Source: Hufsiella ginkgonis (GTDB lineage: Bacteria > Bacteroidota > Bacteroidia > Sphingobacteriales > Sphingobacteriaceae). Taken from it: a stretch of 64,000 bases of DNA. How positions within the stretch are numbered: position 1 is the first letter of the stretch; each line of letters opens with the position of its first letter. The stretch covers positions 1,116,001-1,180,000 of the forward strand of contig NZ_WVHS01000001.1 in assembly GCF_009834915.1 (NCBI RefSeq), written 5' to 3'. The translations under genes were made by a program, and so were the position numbers. Positions 51,150 to 59,569 of this stretch are shown here, piece by piece. The notes under the pieces were generated by a model. It saw nothing but the letters and a program-made list of their open reading frames with translations, searched no databases and was not told the DNA's origin.

Positions 51150-53948
51150 TCAATGCGCTTCCAGCCAGTTTTTCCCCTGTCCGATCTCGATGTCGATGGG
51201 CACAATGGTCTTGATGGCGTTTTTCATCCGGTCGGTGATGATGGCTTTCACCTGTTCTTCCTCGCCCGACACCACATCGAACACAAGCTCGTCATGCACC
51301 TGCATGGTCATTTTCGATTCGAGTTTTTGTGTCGCCAGATCACGGTGGATGTTTATCATCGCGATCTTGATCAGGTCGGCCGCCGATCCCTGGATAGGAG
51401 CATTAATGGCATTTCGCTCTGCAAACCCGCGAACGGTGGCATTGGCCGAGTTGATATCGCGCAGGTACCTTCTCCGGCCCATGATCGTTTCTACGAAGCC
51501 GTTCTCGCGTGCGAAGTTCATGGTGTCGCTCATATACCGTTTAACACCCGGGTACTGGTTAAAATACTGCTCGATGATGTCGGCGGCTTCCCTGCGGGGG
51601 ATGTTAAGATTTTGAGAGAGCCCAAAGGCCGACTGCCCGTAAATGATGCCAAAGTTCACTGCTTTCGCATTGCGGCGCTGCATCGATGTTACTTCCTCCA
51701 ATGGGATGCCGTATACCTTTGCCGCGGTGGCGGTGTGGATGTCGAGATTTTTTGTGAACGCATCCATCATGTTCTCGTCCTTACTGATCTCGGCGATCAA
51801 CCGGAGCTCTATCTGCGAGTAATCAGCCGAAAGCAGCGTATGGCTTTCACTGCGCGGGATGAAAGCCTTACGCACTTCGCGGCCACGCTCGGTACGGATC
51901 GGGATATTTTGCAGGTTGGGGTTATTGGAGCTTAGCCGCCCGGTGGCCGCCACTGCCTGGTTATACGACGTGTGAATCCTGCCTGTTTTGGGGTTGATCA
52001 TCAACGGCAGCGCATCTACATAGGTCGATTTAAGCTTCAGCAATTGCCTGAAATCCAGGATATCTTTGGCAATGTCGCTCTTGTTCGACAACCAGGTGAG
52101 CACATCCTCGCCGGTTTGGTACTGGCCGGTCTTGGTTTTCCTGGCTTTGGGGTCCAGCTGCAATTTTTCGAACAGCACTTCTCCAAGCTGTTTCGGCGAC
52201 GAAATATTGAACCTTACGCCAGCTTTCTCATAAATGGTCTTTTCCAGCTCTACCAGGTCGCGCTGCAGCTCCACCGAAAAATCGGCCAGCGTATGCTTAT
52301 CTACCAGCACGCCCTCACGCTCCATATCTGCCAGCACATAGATCAGCGGGTTTTCGATCTCCATGGCCAGTTTCTCCGCATTCACCCGTTTTAGCGACGG
52401 TTCAAATATATTCTTGAGCTGGAGCGTGATATCGGCATCTTCGGCTGCGTACTCTTTGATCTGTTCCAATTCCACATCGCGCATGCTTCCTTGGTTCTTA
52501 CCCTTGGCGCCGATGAGCGAGGTAATGGAAACCGGCGAATATCCCAGGTAGTTCTCGGCCAGCACGTTCATGTTATGCCGTGTATCGGGGTCGATAAGGT
52601 AATGCGCCAGCATCGTATCAAACAGTACGCCTTTCACATCTATGCCGCACCATTTCAGCATCAGGATATCGTACTTGATGTTTTGCCCTATCTTTTTGAT
52701 GTTTTCGTTTTCAAGCAGCGGTTTAAACTCCTTCACAATTTCGCTGCACTGGGCTTGGTCGGCGGGCACGGGTACGTAATACCCTTCGCCGGGCGTTACA
52801 GAAAAGGAAAGGCCTACCAGTTCGGAGTTATTGGCATCTGTCCCGGTAGTTTCCGTGTCAAAACAGATCTCTTCCTGCTGGCTCAGCATGGCGATCAGCT
52901 CCGCCCGTTTTCCGGGTGTATCAACAAGGTGATACGTGTGTTCTGTATTGTTGATATTTTTCCCGGGCACCGCCGGCTCAACAACCGTAGTTTTCTCCAC
53001 GGTCGTAACTTCCACGGGGTTTCCGAACAGGTCCATTTGCCCTGAAGTTTGCGTAACGGTTACTTCGGTTACGTTAAATTCTTCGCCAAATACCCGGCGG
53101 CCGAAGGTGCGGAACTCTAGCTCGGCAAAAAGCGGCTCCAGTTGCTCACGGTCAGGATCGGTAATGGTTAATGCTTCGATATCCAGGTCTACGGGAACAT
53201 TTAGCAGGATGGTGGCCAGCTTCTTGGAGATCAGTCCCTGCTCGGCGAAGTTTTCCACGTTCTCGCGCTGCTTGCCCTTTAGCTGGTGACTGTTGGCAAT
53301 GATGTTCTCCATCGAGCCATATTGTTTTATCAGCAATTTCGCGGTTTTTTCACCGATACCGGGAATGCCGGGGATATTATCCACCGCATCGCCCCAAAGT
53401 CCCAGGATGTCTATCACCTGGCAGGGGTCCTCGATCTCCCATTTGGCCAGCACTTCGGGCACGCCCATGATCTCTACATCGTTGCCTAAACGGGAAGGCT
53501 TATAGATAAAGATGTTGTCAGACACCAGCTGGGCGAAATCTTTGTCCGGCGTCATACAGAACACGGTGAAGCCCTCTTTTTCGGCTTTCTTAGCCAGGGT
53601 GCCAATGATATCGTCGGCCTCGAACCCGTCCGAGGTGATCACGGGGATATTAAAACCGCGGATCAGCCTCACCACGTAAGGGAGCGCGAGCGAAAGGTCT
53701 TCGGGCATGGCCTCCCGGTGTGCTTTATAATCGGCAAACTCGATGTGCCGCTCGGTAGGCGCATCGGTATCGAATACCACCGCCATATGCGTAGGCTTCT
53801 CTTTCCTGATCACTTCGAGCAGCGTATTGGCGAAACCCAATACCGCCGACGTATTTAACCCAAAAGAGGTAAACCGCGGATTCTTGCTTAAAGCGAAGTG
53901 AGCCCGGTAGATAAGGGCCATACCATCGAGGAGAAAGAGCTTTTTCAT
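51150..53948 (-). CDS. polA: DNA polymerase I
   Basis: The 932-residue protein has all three domains. The 5' nuclease (about 1-290) includes VVFDTDAPTERHIEFADYKA and PGIPGIGEKTAKLLIKQYGS. The 3'-5' exonuclease (about 345-520) appears intact, with ExoI CFDTETTGTD, ExoII GQNIKYDIL and ExoIII YAAEDADIT. The polymerase (about 560-932) has motif A DYSQIELRLIAEIS, motif B RRNAKAVNFGIIYG and motif C MQVHDELVFDV. The ATG 53948 (MKKLFLLDGMALIYRAHFAL) is the family start; the frame continues upstream through a repeat element to 54005 without family support. It is used in repair and Okazaki fragment processing. Confidence 0.97.
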   Translation of the reverse strand: MKKLFLLDGMALIYRAHFALSKNPRFTSFGLNTSAVLGFANTLLEVIRKEKPTHMAVVFDTDAPTERHIEFADYKAHREAMPEDLSLALPYVVRLIRGFNIPVITSDGFEADDIIGTLAKKAEKEGFTVFCMTPDKDFAQLVSDNIFIYKPSRLGNDVEIMGVPEVLAKWEIEDPCQVIDILGLWGDAVDNIPGIPGIGEKTAKLLIKQYGSMENIIANSHQLKGKQRENVENFAEQGLISKKLATILLNVPVDLDIEALTITDPDREQLEPLFAELEFRTFGRRVFGEEFNVTEVTVTQTSGQMDLFGNPVEVTTVEKTTVVEPAVPGKNINNTEHTYHLVDTPGKRAELIAMLSQQEEICFDTETTGTDANNSELVGLSFSVTPGEGYYVPVPADQAQCSEIVKEFKPLLENENIKKIGQNIKYDILMLKWCGIDVKGVLFDTMLAHYLIDPDTRHNMNVLAENYLGYSPVSITSLIGAKGKNQGSMRDVELEQIKEYAAEDADITLQLKNIFEPSLKRVNAEKLAMEIENPLIYVLADMEREGVLVDKHTLADFSVELQRDLVELEKTIYEKAGVRFNISSPKQLGEVLFEKLQLDPKARKTKTGQYQTGEDVLTWLSNKSDIAKDILDFRQLLKLKSTYVDALPLMINPKTGRIHTSYNQAVAATGRLSSNNPNLQNIPIRTERGREVRKAFIPRSESHTLLSADYSQIELRLIAEISKDENMMDAFTKNLDIHTATAAKVYGIPLEEVTSMQRRNAKAVNFGIIYGQSAFGLSQNLNIPRREAADIIEQYFNQYPGVKRYMSDTMNFARENGFVETIMGRRRYLRDINSANATVRGFAERNAINAPIQGSAADLIKIAMINIHRDLATQKLESKMTMQVHDELVFDVVSGEEEQVKAIITDRMKNAIKTIVPIDIEIGQGKNWLEAH

Positions 53949-53949
53949 T

Positions 53950-54038
53950 GAGTAATCAGTTTTCAGTGGCCAGTTACCGGTTCCTGCAAGGCGCCATACA
54001 GGCACTGATCACTCAGAACCGATCACTGGCAACTCAAG
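53950..54038. repeat. Intergenic inverted-repeat element 6, directly upstream of polA
   Basis: The left arm at 53950-53980 (GAGTAATCAGTTTTCAGTGG then CCAGTTACCGG) begins 1 base upstream of the polA ATG. The core AGGCGCCATACAG lies at 53989-54001. The right arm at 54003-54038 (CACTGATCACTCAGAACCGA then TCACTGGCAACTCAAG) mirrors the left, including the outer CTCA/TGAG ends. The run CAGTTTTCAGTG is shared with elements 1 and 2, and TTCCTGCAAGGCGCC with element 2. This points to a common origin rather than separate slippage events. Confidence 0.8.
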
Positions 54039-54112
54039 CAAACTTATCAATTTTTGGTTGAACACCTCAATGGCGGCAGAAAATTATGCAGGTAATTCCC
54101 GGCGATGCGTCT

Positions 54113-54120
54113 TATCTTTG
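54113..54120 (+). promoter_or_regulatory. -7 promoter box of the PNPOx-type gene
   Basis: TATCTTTG, an exact TAnnTTTG match, lies 39 bases before the ATG at 54160. Confidence 0.6.
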
Positions 54121-54159
54121 TGTAGATACGCGACCGCTCATTTATCTTAATATACCAGT

Positions 54160-54711
54160 ATGGGAAAGTTTTTTGACATCATCGAAGATTCGCACGTCAG
54201 CTTTATTAATAACCAGAGAATGTTCTTCGTGGGAAGCGCGCCTCTGAGCGGCGACGGGCATGTGAATATCTCGCCGAAAGGACTCGATAGTTTCCGGGTA
54301 CTGTCGCCATCACGCGTAGCGTACCTTGACATTACCGGCAGCGGTAACGAAACCTCGGCACATATCCTGGAGAACGGCCGGATCACCTTTATGTTCTGTG
54401 CGTTCGAAGGCCCGCCGAATATTCTCCGTTTGTATGGAAAAGGAACCACTATTTTACCCGGCAATCCCGAATGGGAAGCGCTCATCGCCCTGTTTGCCCC
54501 GCATCCTTCTACCCGCCAGATCATTACGGGCGAGATCCATAAAGTACAGACTTCCTGCGGTTTTGGTATCCCGTTTTATGATTACATCGGTGAACGTGAC
54601 TTTTCCGAAAAATGGGCAGAGAAAAAAGGCCCGGAAGGAATTCTAAAGTACCAGGCAGACAAAAACGTGGTCAGCATAGACGGATTGCCTACGGCGCTGG
54701 CAACTTTATAG
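54160..54711 (+). CDS. Pyridoxamine 5'-phosphate oxidase family protein
   Basis: The 183-residue protein has the split-barrel flavin-binding pattern. It starts MGKFFDIIEDSHVSFINNQR, followed by MFFVGSAPLSGDGHVNISPK, SRVAYLDITGSGNETSAHIL and NGRITFMFCAFEGPPNILRL. The first half matches PNPOx-like proteins that bind FMN or F420-type cofactors. The C-terminal third (TSCGFGIPFYDYIGERDFSE, KWAEKKGPEGILKYQADKN) is typical of a subgroup of unknown substrate. It is probably a cytoplasmic flavoprotein, not the vitamin B6 enzyme PdxH. Confidence 0.9.
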   Translation: MGKFFDIIEDSHVSFINNQRMFFVGSAPLSGDGHVNISPKGLDSFRVLSPSRVAYLDITGSGNETSAHILENGRITFMFCAFEGPPNILRLYGKGTTILPGNPEWEALIALFAPHPSTRQIITGEIHKVQTSCGFGIPFYDYIGERDFSEKWAEKKGPEGILKYQADKNVVSIDGLPTALATL

Positions 54712-54759
54712 AAAAACAAAACCTCGCGGGACTTGATTTGTCTTTTAAATACACCAATC

Positions 54760-54987
54760 ATGAAAACCATGGAACAGCAACAAAATCATCCCGACAAGAA
54801 TTCGAATGAACAAAACAATAACGGAACCATCGGCCAGGAAGTAGAAGAGGAAAAGGGCGACGACCCGCGGTCTCATTCAATTCCCAACCCCAATGGTGTT
54901 GCAGAAAACGAAGAAGACCACCACGTGCGGATTACCGCTGATGACGAAGATCCCCGCGATACCGTTAACGATTCTTCCGCAGGGTAG
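54760..54987 (+). CDS. Small acidic hydrophilic protein
   Basis: The 75-residue product starts MKTMEQQQNHPDKNSNEQNN and is rich in D, E, N and Q with no hydrophobic segment (EEEKGDDPRSHSIPNPNGVA, DDEDPRDTVNDSSAG). It is probably disordered. It follows the PNPOx-type gene by 48 bases. Codon use and composition look like a real small gene, but I recognise no family. A TTG at 54733 opens the frame earlier and is less likely. Its TAG stop shares its last base with the next repeat element. Confidence 0.6.
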   Translation: MKTMEQQQNHPDKNSNEQNNNGTIGQEVEEEKGDDPRSHSIPNPNGVAENEEDHHVRITADDEDPRDTVNDSSAG

Positions 54988-55069
54988 TTTGTCATCCTTG
55001 CCGAAAGAAGTAACATGTAAAAAGTCTTGGTATTTACGATACTCCTTCGGCAAGCTCAGGTTGGCAAAC
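54987..55069. repeat. Intergenic inverted repeat with CTTGCCGAA arms
   Basis: Arms GTTTGTCATCCTTGCCGAA (54987-55005) and TTCGGCAAGCTCAGGTTGGC then AAAC (55046-55069) pair, with a small bulge because the left arm lacks the GAGC part. The loop is about 40 bases. The sequence TTCGGCAAGCTCAGG resembles a repeat that I recall from intergenic regions of other Sphingobacteriia (CTGAGCTTGCCGAAGG). The element begins on the last base of the preceding gene's stop codon. Confidence 0.65.
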
Positions 55070-55133
55070 TAATAGGGTACGGGGCGTGAAGAGGGATTGA
55101 CCGGTGTGAATCGCGGTGCCTGCGGTAGTTACC

Positions 55134-56387
55134 TCAGCTTCCTAAATTCCCGTTCAGGTTTACGCGCACCTCGTAGGGCTTCATATAATATTGCAGCAGG
55201 ATGGCGAATTCCCTGCGGGTTATTACGCGGGTAAGGTCATATGTACCGGAAAAGTTGAACACTTCTTTCCAGTTTTTCTGCAGTTCTTTGTCCAGCTCGT
55301 TGCCGCGTACGGCGGTATATTTTATGAGGCTTACCATATCGCCGAACGTGAACTTTTCGATCTTTTTATCGGCGAACCAGATCTGGCTGCGAGAATAGTA
55401 CTGGCGGATCACCGGACGGATCTCTTCGGAAGAGACCGTAGTATCCGGTTTAAAATAAAATGCCCCGTTTACCTGCACCGGTTTTAGCACACCTGTGAGA
55501 CCGGTGTATTGGATCACCTGGAAGTTTGGATCGCTAAACTTGATGTCAGCGTAAGGCACCATCCACGATTTGTAACTGAACAGCTCGCTCTGGATCTGCC
55601 TGGTACGCATGGTAAGCGCCATGTTTTTTGTCGATTCGTCGAAAAATGCAAAGTAAGAGGCGCCTGCGCCGGCTGCCTGCCCGGTAAACATGGCATCGGC
55701 TGAAGACTGGTTCGCGGCAAATTTGCCAATAACGAAGAAATTATCGACTCCGCCACCGGCCATCAGTGCGCCGAGCGGGACCATATATGACTCACCGGTT
55801 TTTGTATCAGTGCCGATAGCTACGCTGGTGCGGTAAAGTTGGCTTTCGTAAGGTTTGGTTAACGGAACAGGTTGAATGATGGTACGCGGAAGCTTTGTTT
55901 TGGGATCCATAAACACGCCGGCCGTTACCGCCAGGATACCATTAGGAAGTGCATCGATAGCTACATTGGCCTTGATCGTGGCTTTATCCTGCAGTTTGAT
56001 CTCCCAGCCGCGGCCCGATTTTTCGATCCGGGACCAGGTGGCATTATACCTCACCGTGAGGTTTTTAATGGAATCCGTCCATGATTTAAGTACTGTGGGG
56101 GTACTTACCGCATCCGGTTGGGCGTTAGAATCTTTCTTTGCTGCACGTGTTTTTTTCAGGAACTCTGACCATAAACCACCTTCAAATGCCTTTGAGCTGG
56201 GAACGATGTTACCGCCAAGTTTTCCGGTTTCTTCTACCAACAACGTTTTTACGCCCGACCTCGCTGCCTGGATGGCCGCGGCAATCCCCGCCGCATTGCC
56301 GCCAAATACCACGACATCTGTTTTAATGGTTTGGGCATACGAAGTACAGGCCAATAAGCATAGGAATGCAACAAGGATCCTTTTCAT
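55134..56387 (-). CDS. Secreted FAD-dependent oxidoreductase
   Basis: The 417-residue protein has a signal peptide (ILVAFLCLLACTSYAQ). The dinucleotide-binding motif is VVFGGNAAGIAAAIQAARSG, followed by KTLLVEETGKLGGNI, and VAIDALPNGILAVTAGVFMD completes the FAD_oxidored (PF12831-like) layout. The usual GxGxxG is GGNAAG here, which is accepted in this family. Export before folding via Sec with FAD added later, or export of a folded form, cannot be told apart. The C-terminal helical part (ELDKELQKNWKEVFNFSGTY, TRREFAILLQYYM) is unlike the catalytic core. Substrate unknown. Confidence 0.88.
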   Translation of the reverse strand: MKRILVAFLCLLACTSYAQTIKTDVVVFGGNAAGIAAAIQAARSGVKTLLVEETGKLGGNIVPSSKAFEGGLWSEFLKKTRAAKKDSNAQPDAVSTPTVLKSWTDSIKNLTVRYNATWSRIEKSGRGWEIKLQDKATIKANVAIDALPNGILAVTAGVFMDPKTKLPRTIIQPVPLTKPYESQLYRTSVAIGTDTKTGESYMVPLGALMAGGGVDNFFVIGKFAANQSSADAMFTGQAAGAGASYFAFFDESTKNMALTMRTRQIQSELFSYKSWMVPYADIKFSDPNFQVIQYTGLTGVLKPVQVNGAFYFKPDTTVSSEEIRPVIRQYYSRSQIWFADKKIEKFTFGDMVSLIKYTAVRGNELDKELQKNWKEVFNFSGTYDLTRVITRREFAILLQYYMKPYEVRVNLNGNLGS

Positions 56388-56544
56388 GAACTAATTGAAA
56401 TTAAGCAACTACTGTTATGTGGTTTAATAAGCAATTGAACGAAAAACCCGGGTTTTAAGTTTTGGGAGGGCTGAATTTAACAAAATTTAACAAGTCCGCG
56501 CGATACACGGAAGGTATGAGGAGTCAAATCTTTTCGACGCCCTG

Positions 56545-56661
56545 CTAATGTTTATTTCCTTTTATGATCAGGAAAAGGATGGCCAAAGCAGTAATTGGCA
56601 ACAGGAGCCAGATCCATAACGGATTTGAACGCCCCTGATGTAGAAAGTCAAAGTTGCCCAT
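56545..56661 (-). CDS. 38-residue single-pass membrane miniprotein
   Basis: A short frame from ATG 56661 to TAG 56545 encodes MGNFDFLHQGRSNPLWIWLL followed by LPITALAILFLIIKGNKH. A polar 14-residue N-terminus precedes one strong transmembrane helix (about 15-33) and a basic tail (KGNKH), which by the positive-inside rule would keep the C-terminus in the cytoplasm. The gene lies between the FAD oxidoreductase and YtxH genes on the same strand, behind a perfect hairpin. It is too short for ordinary gene calling. The coherent TM plus basic tail argues for a real product. I recognise no family. Confidence 0.6.
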   Translation of the reverse strand: MGNFDFLHQGRSNPLWIWLLLPITALAILFLIIKGNKH

Positions 56662-56686
56662 GGTAATAATCGCAGGTAGATAATCA

Positions 56687-56713
56687 GTGCGGACAGCTCA
56701 CACCTGTCCGCAC
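56687..56713. other. Perfect 10-bp hairpin between ytxH-like gene and miniprotein
   Basis: GTGCGGACAG (56687-56696) and CTGTCCGCAC (56704-56713) pair without mismatch around a 7-base loop (CTCACAC). No T tract follows on the minus strand, so it is a weak terminator candidate for the YtxH gene. It lies 26 bases before the miniprotein ATG and could be a 5' leader structure or an operator. Confidence 0.6.
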
Positions 56714-56794
56714 AATAATATATTTACCCGGGCAAAATTGTTTTAAACAACATAAAAACACGTATAAATACGTGTCGCTTACGCAAAACCGGGA

Positions 56795-57184
56795 TTATAT
56801 ATCCTGGATTGCATCGTTCGCATCGTCGGCCGTGGTTTTTATCCGGGCGCGTGTCTTGCTGATGGCTGCCTGTTTTGCTTCGTTAAAGTCGCTGGCTGCC
56901 GCGCGGACCTTGCTGCGGGCGGTCGATTTTACTTCCTCTTTCAGTTCTTCGAGTTCTTCGGCATGCGTACGGAACTTATCTTTAAGGGATTGGAGCCTGT
57001 CTTCGAGGTCGCTGGTAAGATCTTGCGCTTTCCGCGAAAGCTTTTTGCGTGTGTCTTTACCGCTTTCAGGTGCAAGCAGTACTCCTAACAGGGCGCCGGC
57101 GGCAAGGGCGGCAAGCAATCCTGCTACGGTTCTGCCTGGGTTTGATCCGGAGTTAATACCGGGTAGTTGCTTTCTGATATTCAT
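56795..57184 (-). CDS. YtxH domain protein (general stress type)
   Basis: The 129-residue protein has a glycine-rich membrane segment (TVAGLLAALAAGALLGVLLA, about 19-38) followed by PESGKDTRKKLSRKAQDL. This is the YtxH signature: one TM, then APxSGKxxR and a long charged helix. The helix continues to the C-terminus (LEDRLQSLKDKFRTHAEELE, VKSTARSKVRAAASDFNEAK). Homologues are often induced in stress. No neighbour gives its role. Confidence 0.88.
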   Translation of the reverse strand: MNIRKQLPGINSGSNPGRTVAGLLAALAAGALLGVLLAPESGKDTRKKLSRKAQDLTSDLEDRLQSLKDKFRTHAEELEELKEEVKSTARSKVRAAASDFNEAKQAAISKTRARIKTTADDANDAIQDI

Positions 57185-57282
57185 AGCGTGATGTGTTTAT
57201 AAAGACAACATCAAAGGGGGGATTGTGTTTCGCTTTTGTTTCCGCCGATCTTTCGCTACTTTAGCGGGTAAGCCCTCCGTTT

Positions 57283-58956
57283 ATGAAAATCACCTTAAAA
57301 AAATCGTTGTATTTGTTGGTCCCATGTGGTGTAAGCTTTTTAGCGGGATCGCTGCTCGCCGGCCGTCCTGATCCGGATACGCTTACGGTTTCCATTGTCA
57401 GCGAAGCGGCTAAGGTAACAGGCATCCCTTTTACGGGCGCCGAAGCCGATTCGATGCTGGGAAGCCTTAATGACCAGCGAAATGCGTATGCCGAGCTGCA
57501 CGCGTTAAAGATGTCGAACGCTATTTCGCCTTCCCTGTCATTTAACCCGATGCCGCCGGGATATCGGTTTCCCGACAAACTGGATAACTTTAAGCTGGCT
57601 CCGGCCGCCGCGGTAACTTTACCCGCAAATCGCGACGCGCTGGCGTTTTATACGGTACGCCAGTTAGGTGAGCTGGTACGTACCAGGAAGATCTCATCGC
57701 TCAAGCTTACAAGATTCTTTATCGCACGGCTGAAGAAGTACCAGCCGCAGTTGTTGTTTGCGGTAACCATTACCGAAGAGCTGGCGCTTAAGCAGGCCGC
57801 AGCCGCGGATGCCGCGATTGCCGCCGGTAAATATCGCGGACCTTTGCATGGAATCCCTTTTGGGGCAAAAGACCTGCTTGCGGCGAAGGGATATAAAACC
57901 ACCTGGGGATCCGTAGCCTATAAAGACCAGGAAATTAACGAAGATGCCACCGTGATTAAACGGCTGGAAGATGCCGGGGCGGTATTGGTAGCCAAAACCA
58001 CGCTGGGCGAACTGGCGCAAGGCGACGTATGGTTCGGCGGGCGGACAAAAAATCCGTGGAACGTTACCCGCGGCTCCAGCGGATCGTCTGCGGGCACCTC
58101 CTCGGCGGTTTCGGCAGGCTGCATTCCTTTCGGCATCGGGTCAGAAACCCTGGGCTCGATCGTGTCGCCGTCTACAGAATGCGGGGTAACCGGCTTGCGA
58201 CCCACATTCGGCCGTGTGCCCAAGACCGGTGCTATGGCCCTTAGCTGGACCATGGACAAGCTCGGCCCCATCGCCCGCAGCGTAGAAGACTGTGCGCTGG
58301 TGTTTAACGTCATCAAGGGAACCGATGGCCAGGACCTGAGCGCCATAGATGCCCCGTTTGATTATAAACCGTTTACCACCTTAAAAGGGCTGAAGATCGG
58401 TTATATCCAGGCCGACTTCGGCGCCCGCAACCGCAACCGTGCCAACGACTCGCTGACCCTTGCAAAGCTAAAAGAACTGGGGGCCGAACTCGTCCCGATC
58501 GAATTACCGGCACTTCCTTATGGCGCCATGCGTATCATGCTTACCGCCGAGGCAGGCTCTGCCTTCCAGGAACTGGTGCTAAGTAACCGCGACGACCTGC
58601 TGGTGCGACAGAACAAAGGCGCGTGGCCTAACACGTTTCGCGCCGCGCAGCTCATTCCAGCTACGGAATACATCAATGCCAGCCGCGCCCGCACGTTGCT
58701 TATCCGGCAGCTGAATGATAAGATTAAAGGCCTCGACCTGTATATGGCGCCCACTTCCAGCAACAACTTAACAGCCACCAACCTGAGCGGCCACCCATGC
58801 GTAGTGCTTAAAAACGGCCTCAACCGGCAGGAGCTGCCTGCCAGCATCACCTTTATCGGTCAGCTGTTTGGCGAAGGGAAACTCCTCGCGGTAGCACAGC
58901 TCTACCAGGAAAAGACTGATTTTTATAAGAAGAATCCCGTGTTGAGTTATCAGTGA
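57283..58956 (+). CDS. Secreted amidase (amidase signature family)
   Basis: The 557-residue protein has an N-terminal hydrophobic leader (LYLLVPCGVSFLAGSLLAG). A helical N-domain (about 30-125) precedes the amidase-signature core. The Ser-cisSer-Lys triad is visible: Lys in PLHGIPFGAKDLLA, then RGSSGSSAGTSSAVSAGCIP (cis-Ser) and FGIGSETLGSIVSPSTECGV (nucleophile Ser), followed by GLRPTFGRVPKTGAM. Relatives hydrolyse varied amides, and location outside the cytoplasm suggests peptide or amide scavenging. The last codons (SYQ-stop) read TTATCAGTGA, the start of a degenerate repeat element. The -7 box may be TACTTTAG at about 57256. Confidence 0.93.
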   Translation: MKITLKKSLYLLVPCGVSFLAGSLLAGRPDPDTLTVSIVSEAAKVTGIPFTGAEADSMLGSLNDQRNAYAELHALKMSNAISPSLSFNPMPPGYRFPDKLDNFKLAPAAAVTLPANRDALAFYTVRQLGELVRTRKISSLKLTRFFIARLKKYQPQLLFAVTITEELALKQAAAADAAIAAGKYRGPLHGIPFGAKDLLAAKGYKTTWGSVAYKDQEINEDATVIKRLEDAGAVLVAKTTLGELAQGDVWFGGRTKNPWNVTRGSSGSSAGTSSAVSAGCIPFGIGSETLGSIVSPSTECGVTGLRPTFGRVPKTGAMALSWTMDKLGPIARSVEDCALVFNVIKGTDGQDLSAIDAPFDYKPFTTLKGLKIGYIQADFGARNRNRANDSLTLAKLKELGAELVPIELPALPYGAMRIMLTAEAGSAFQELVLSNRDDLLVRQNKGAWPNTFRAAQLIPATEYINASRARTLLIRQLNDKIKGLDLYMAPTSSNNLTATNLSGHPCVVLKNGLNRQELPASITFIGQLFGEGKLLAVAQLYQEKTDFYKKNPVLSYQ

Positions 58957-59003
58957 CCGCCATTACTGAAATGATAACCGATACCTGACCACTTGTAACT
59001 CAT

Positions 59004-59540
59004 ATGACTACCCAACCCGACCTCCGCTATCCCATTGGCAAGTACGTATCGCCTGCACAAATAACACCCGAACAGGTAGATAACTGGATCGCTGAAATTG
59101 CAATGCTGCCGGCAAAGATGCACGATGCAGCAGCCGGTCTCACAGACGAACAGCTGGACATGCCCTATCGCCCCGGCGGATGGACATTGCGGCAGGTTTT
59201 TCACCACGTGCCGGATAGTCATGCAAATGCATACATCCGCTTTAAGCTTGGTATAACTGAAGACCGCCCAACTATCCGCCCGTATTTCGAGGATCGCTGG
59301 GCCGAGACCGAAGACGGCAAGTTCGCTCCCGTACAGGTTTCGCTTAACCTGCTGGATGCGCTGCACCAACGTTGGGTGCTGTTCCTGCGGTCGCTAACGC
59401 CAGCCGACCTGGAACGCACCTACGTCCACCCCGAACATGGCAAGACCTTCGTGCTTAAAGACATGATCGGCATGTATGTATGGCATGGGGAGCATCATTT
59501 GCAGCAGGTGATGGAGATGAGGAGGAGGAATGGGTGGTGA
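59004..59540 (+). CDS. YfiT/BstA-type DinB-superfamily metal-dependent protein
   Basis: The 178-residue protein starts TTQPDLRYPIGKYVSPAQIT and contains MPYRPGGWTLRQVFHHVPDS (first His ligand), HANAYIRFKLGITEDRPTIR and MYVWHGEHHLQQVMEM (two further His). These give the three-His metal site of the YfiT/DinB fold. PIGKF/Y near the start and the length are typical of the YfiT putative metal hydrolase. Some family members are thiol transferases in detoxification. Substrate unknown. The 47-base gap in front holds a weak TGAGTTA/TAACTCA inverted repeat. Confidence 0.92.
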   Translation: MTTQPDLRYPIGKYVSPAQITPEQVDNWIAEIAMLPAKMHDAAAGLTDEQLDMPYRPGGWTLRQVFHHVPDSHANAYIRFKLGITEDRPTIRPYFEDRWAETEDGKFAPVQVSLNLLDALHQRWVLFLRSLTPADLERTYVHPEHGKTFVLKDMIGMYVWHGEHHLQQVMEMRRRNGW

Positions 59541-59569
59541 GGAGATCGATGATCACTAATCACTGCCAA

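Noticed and set aside
56443-56456. Palindrome AAAACCCGGGTTTT upstream of the FAD oxidoreductase gene
   Set aside because: It has no loop and is not next to a promoter box; likely chance, although a protein-binding site is possible.
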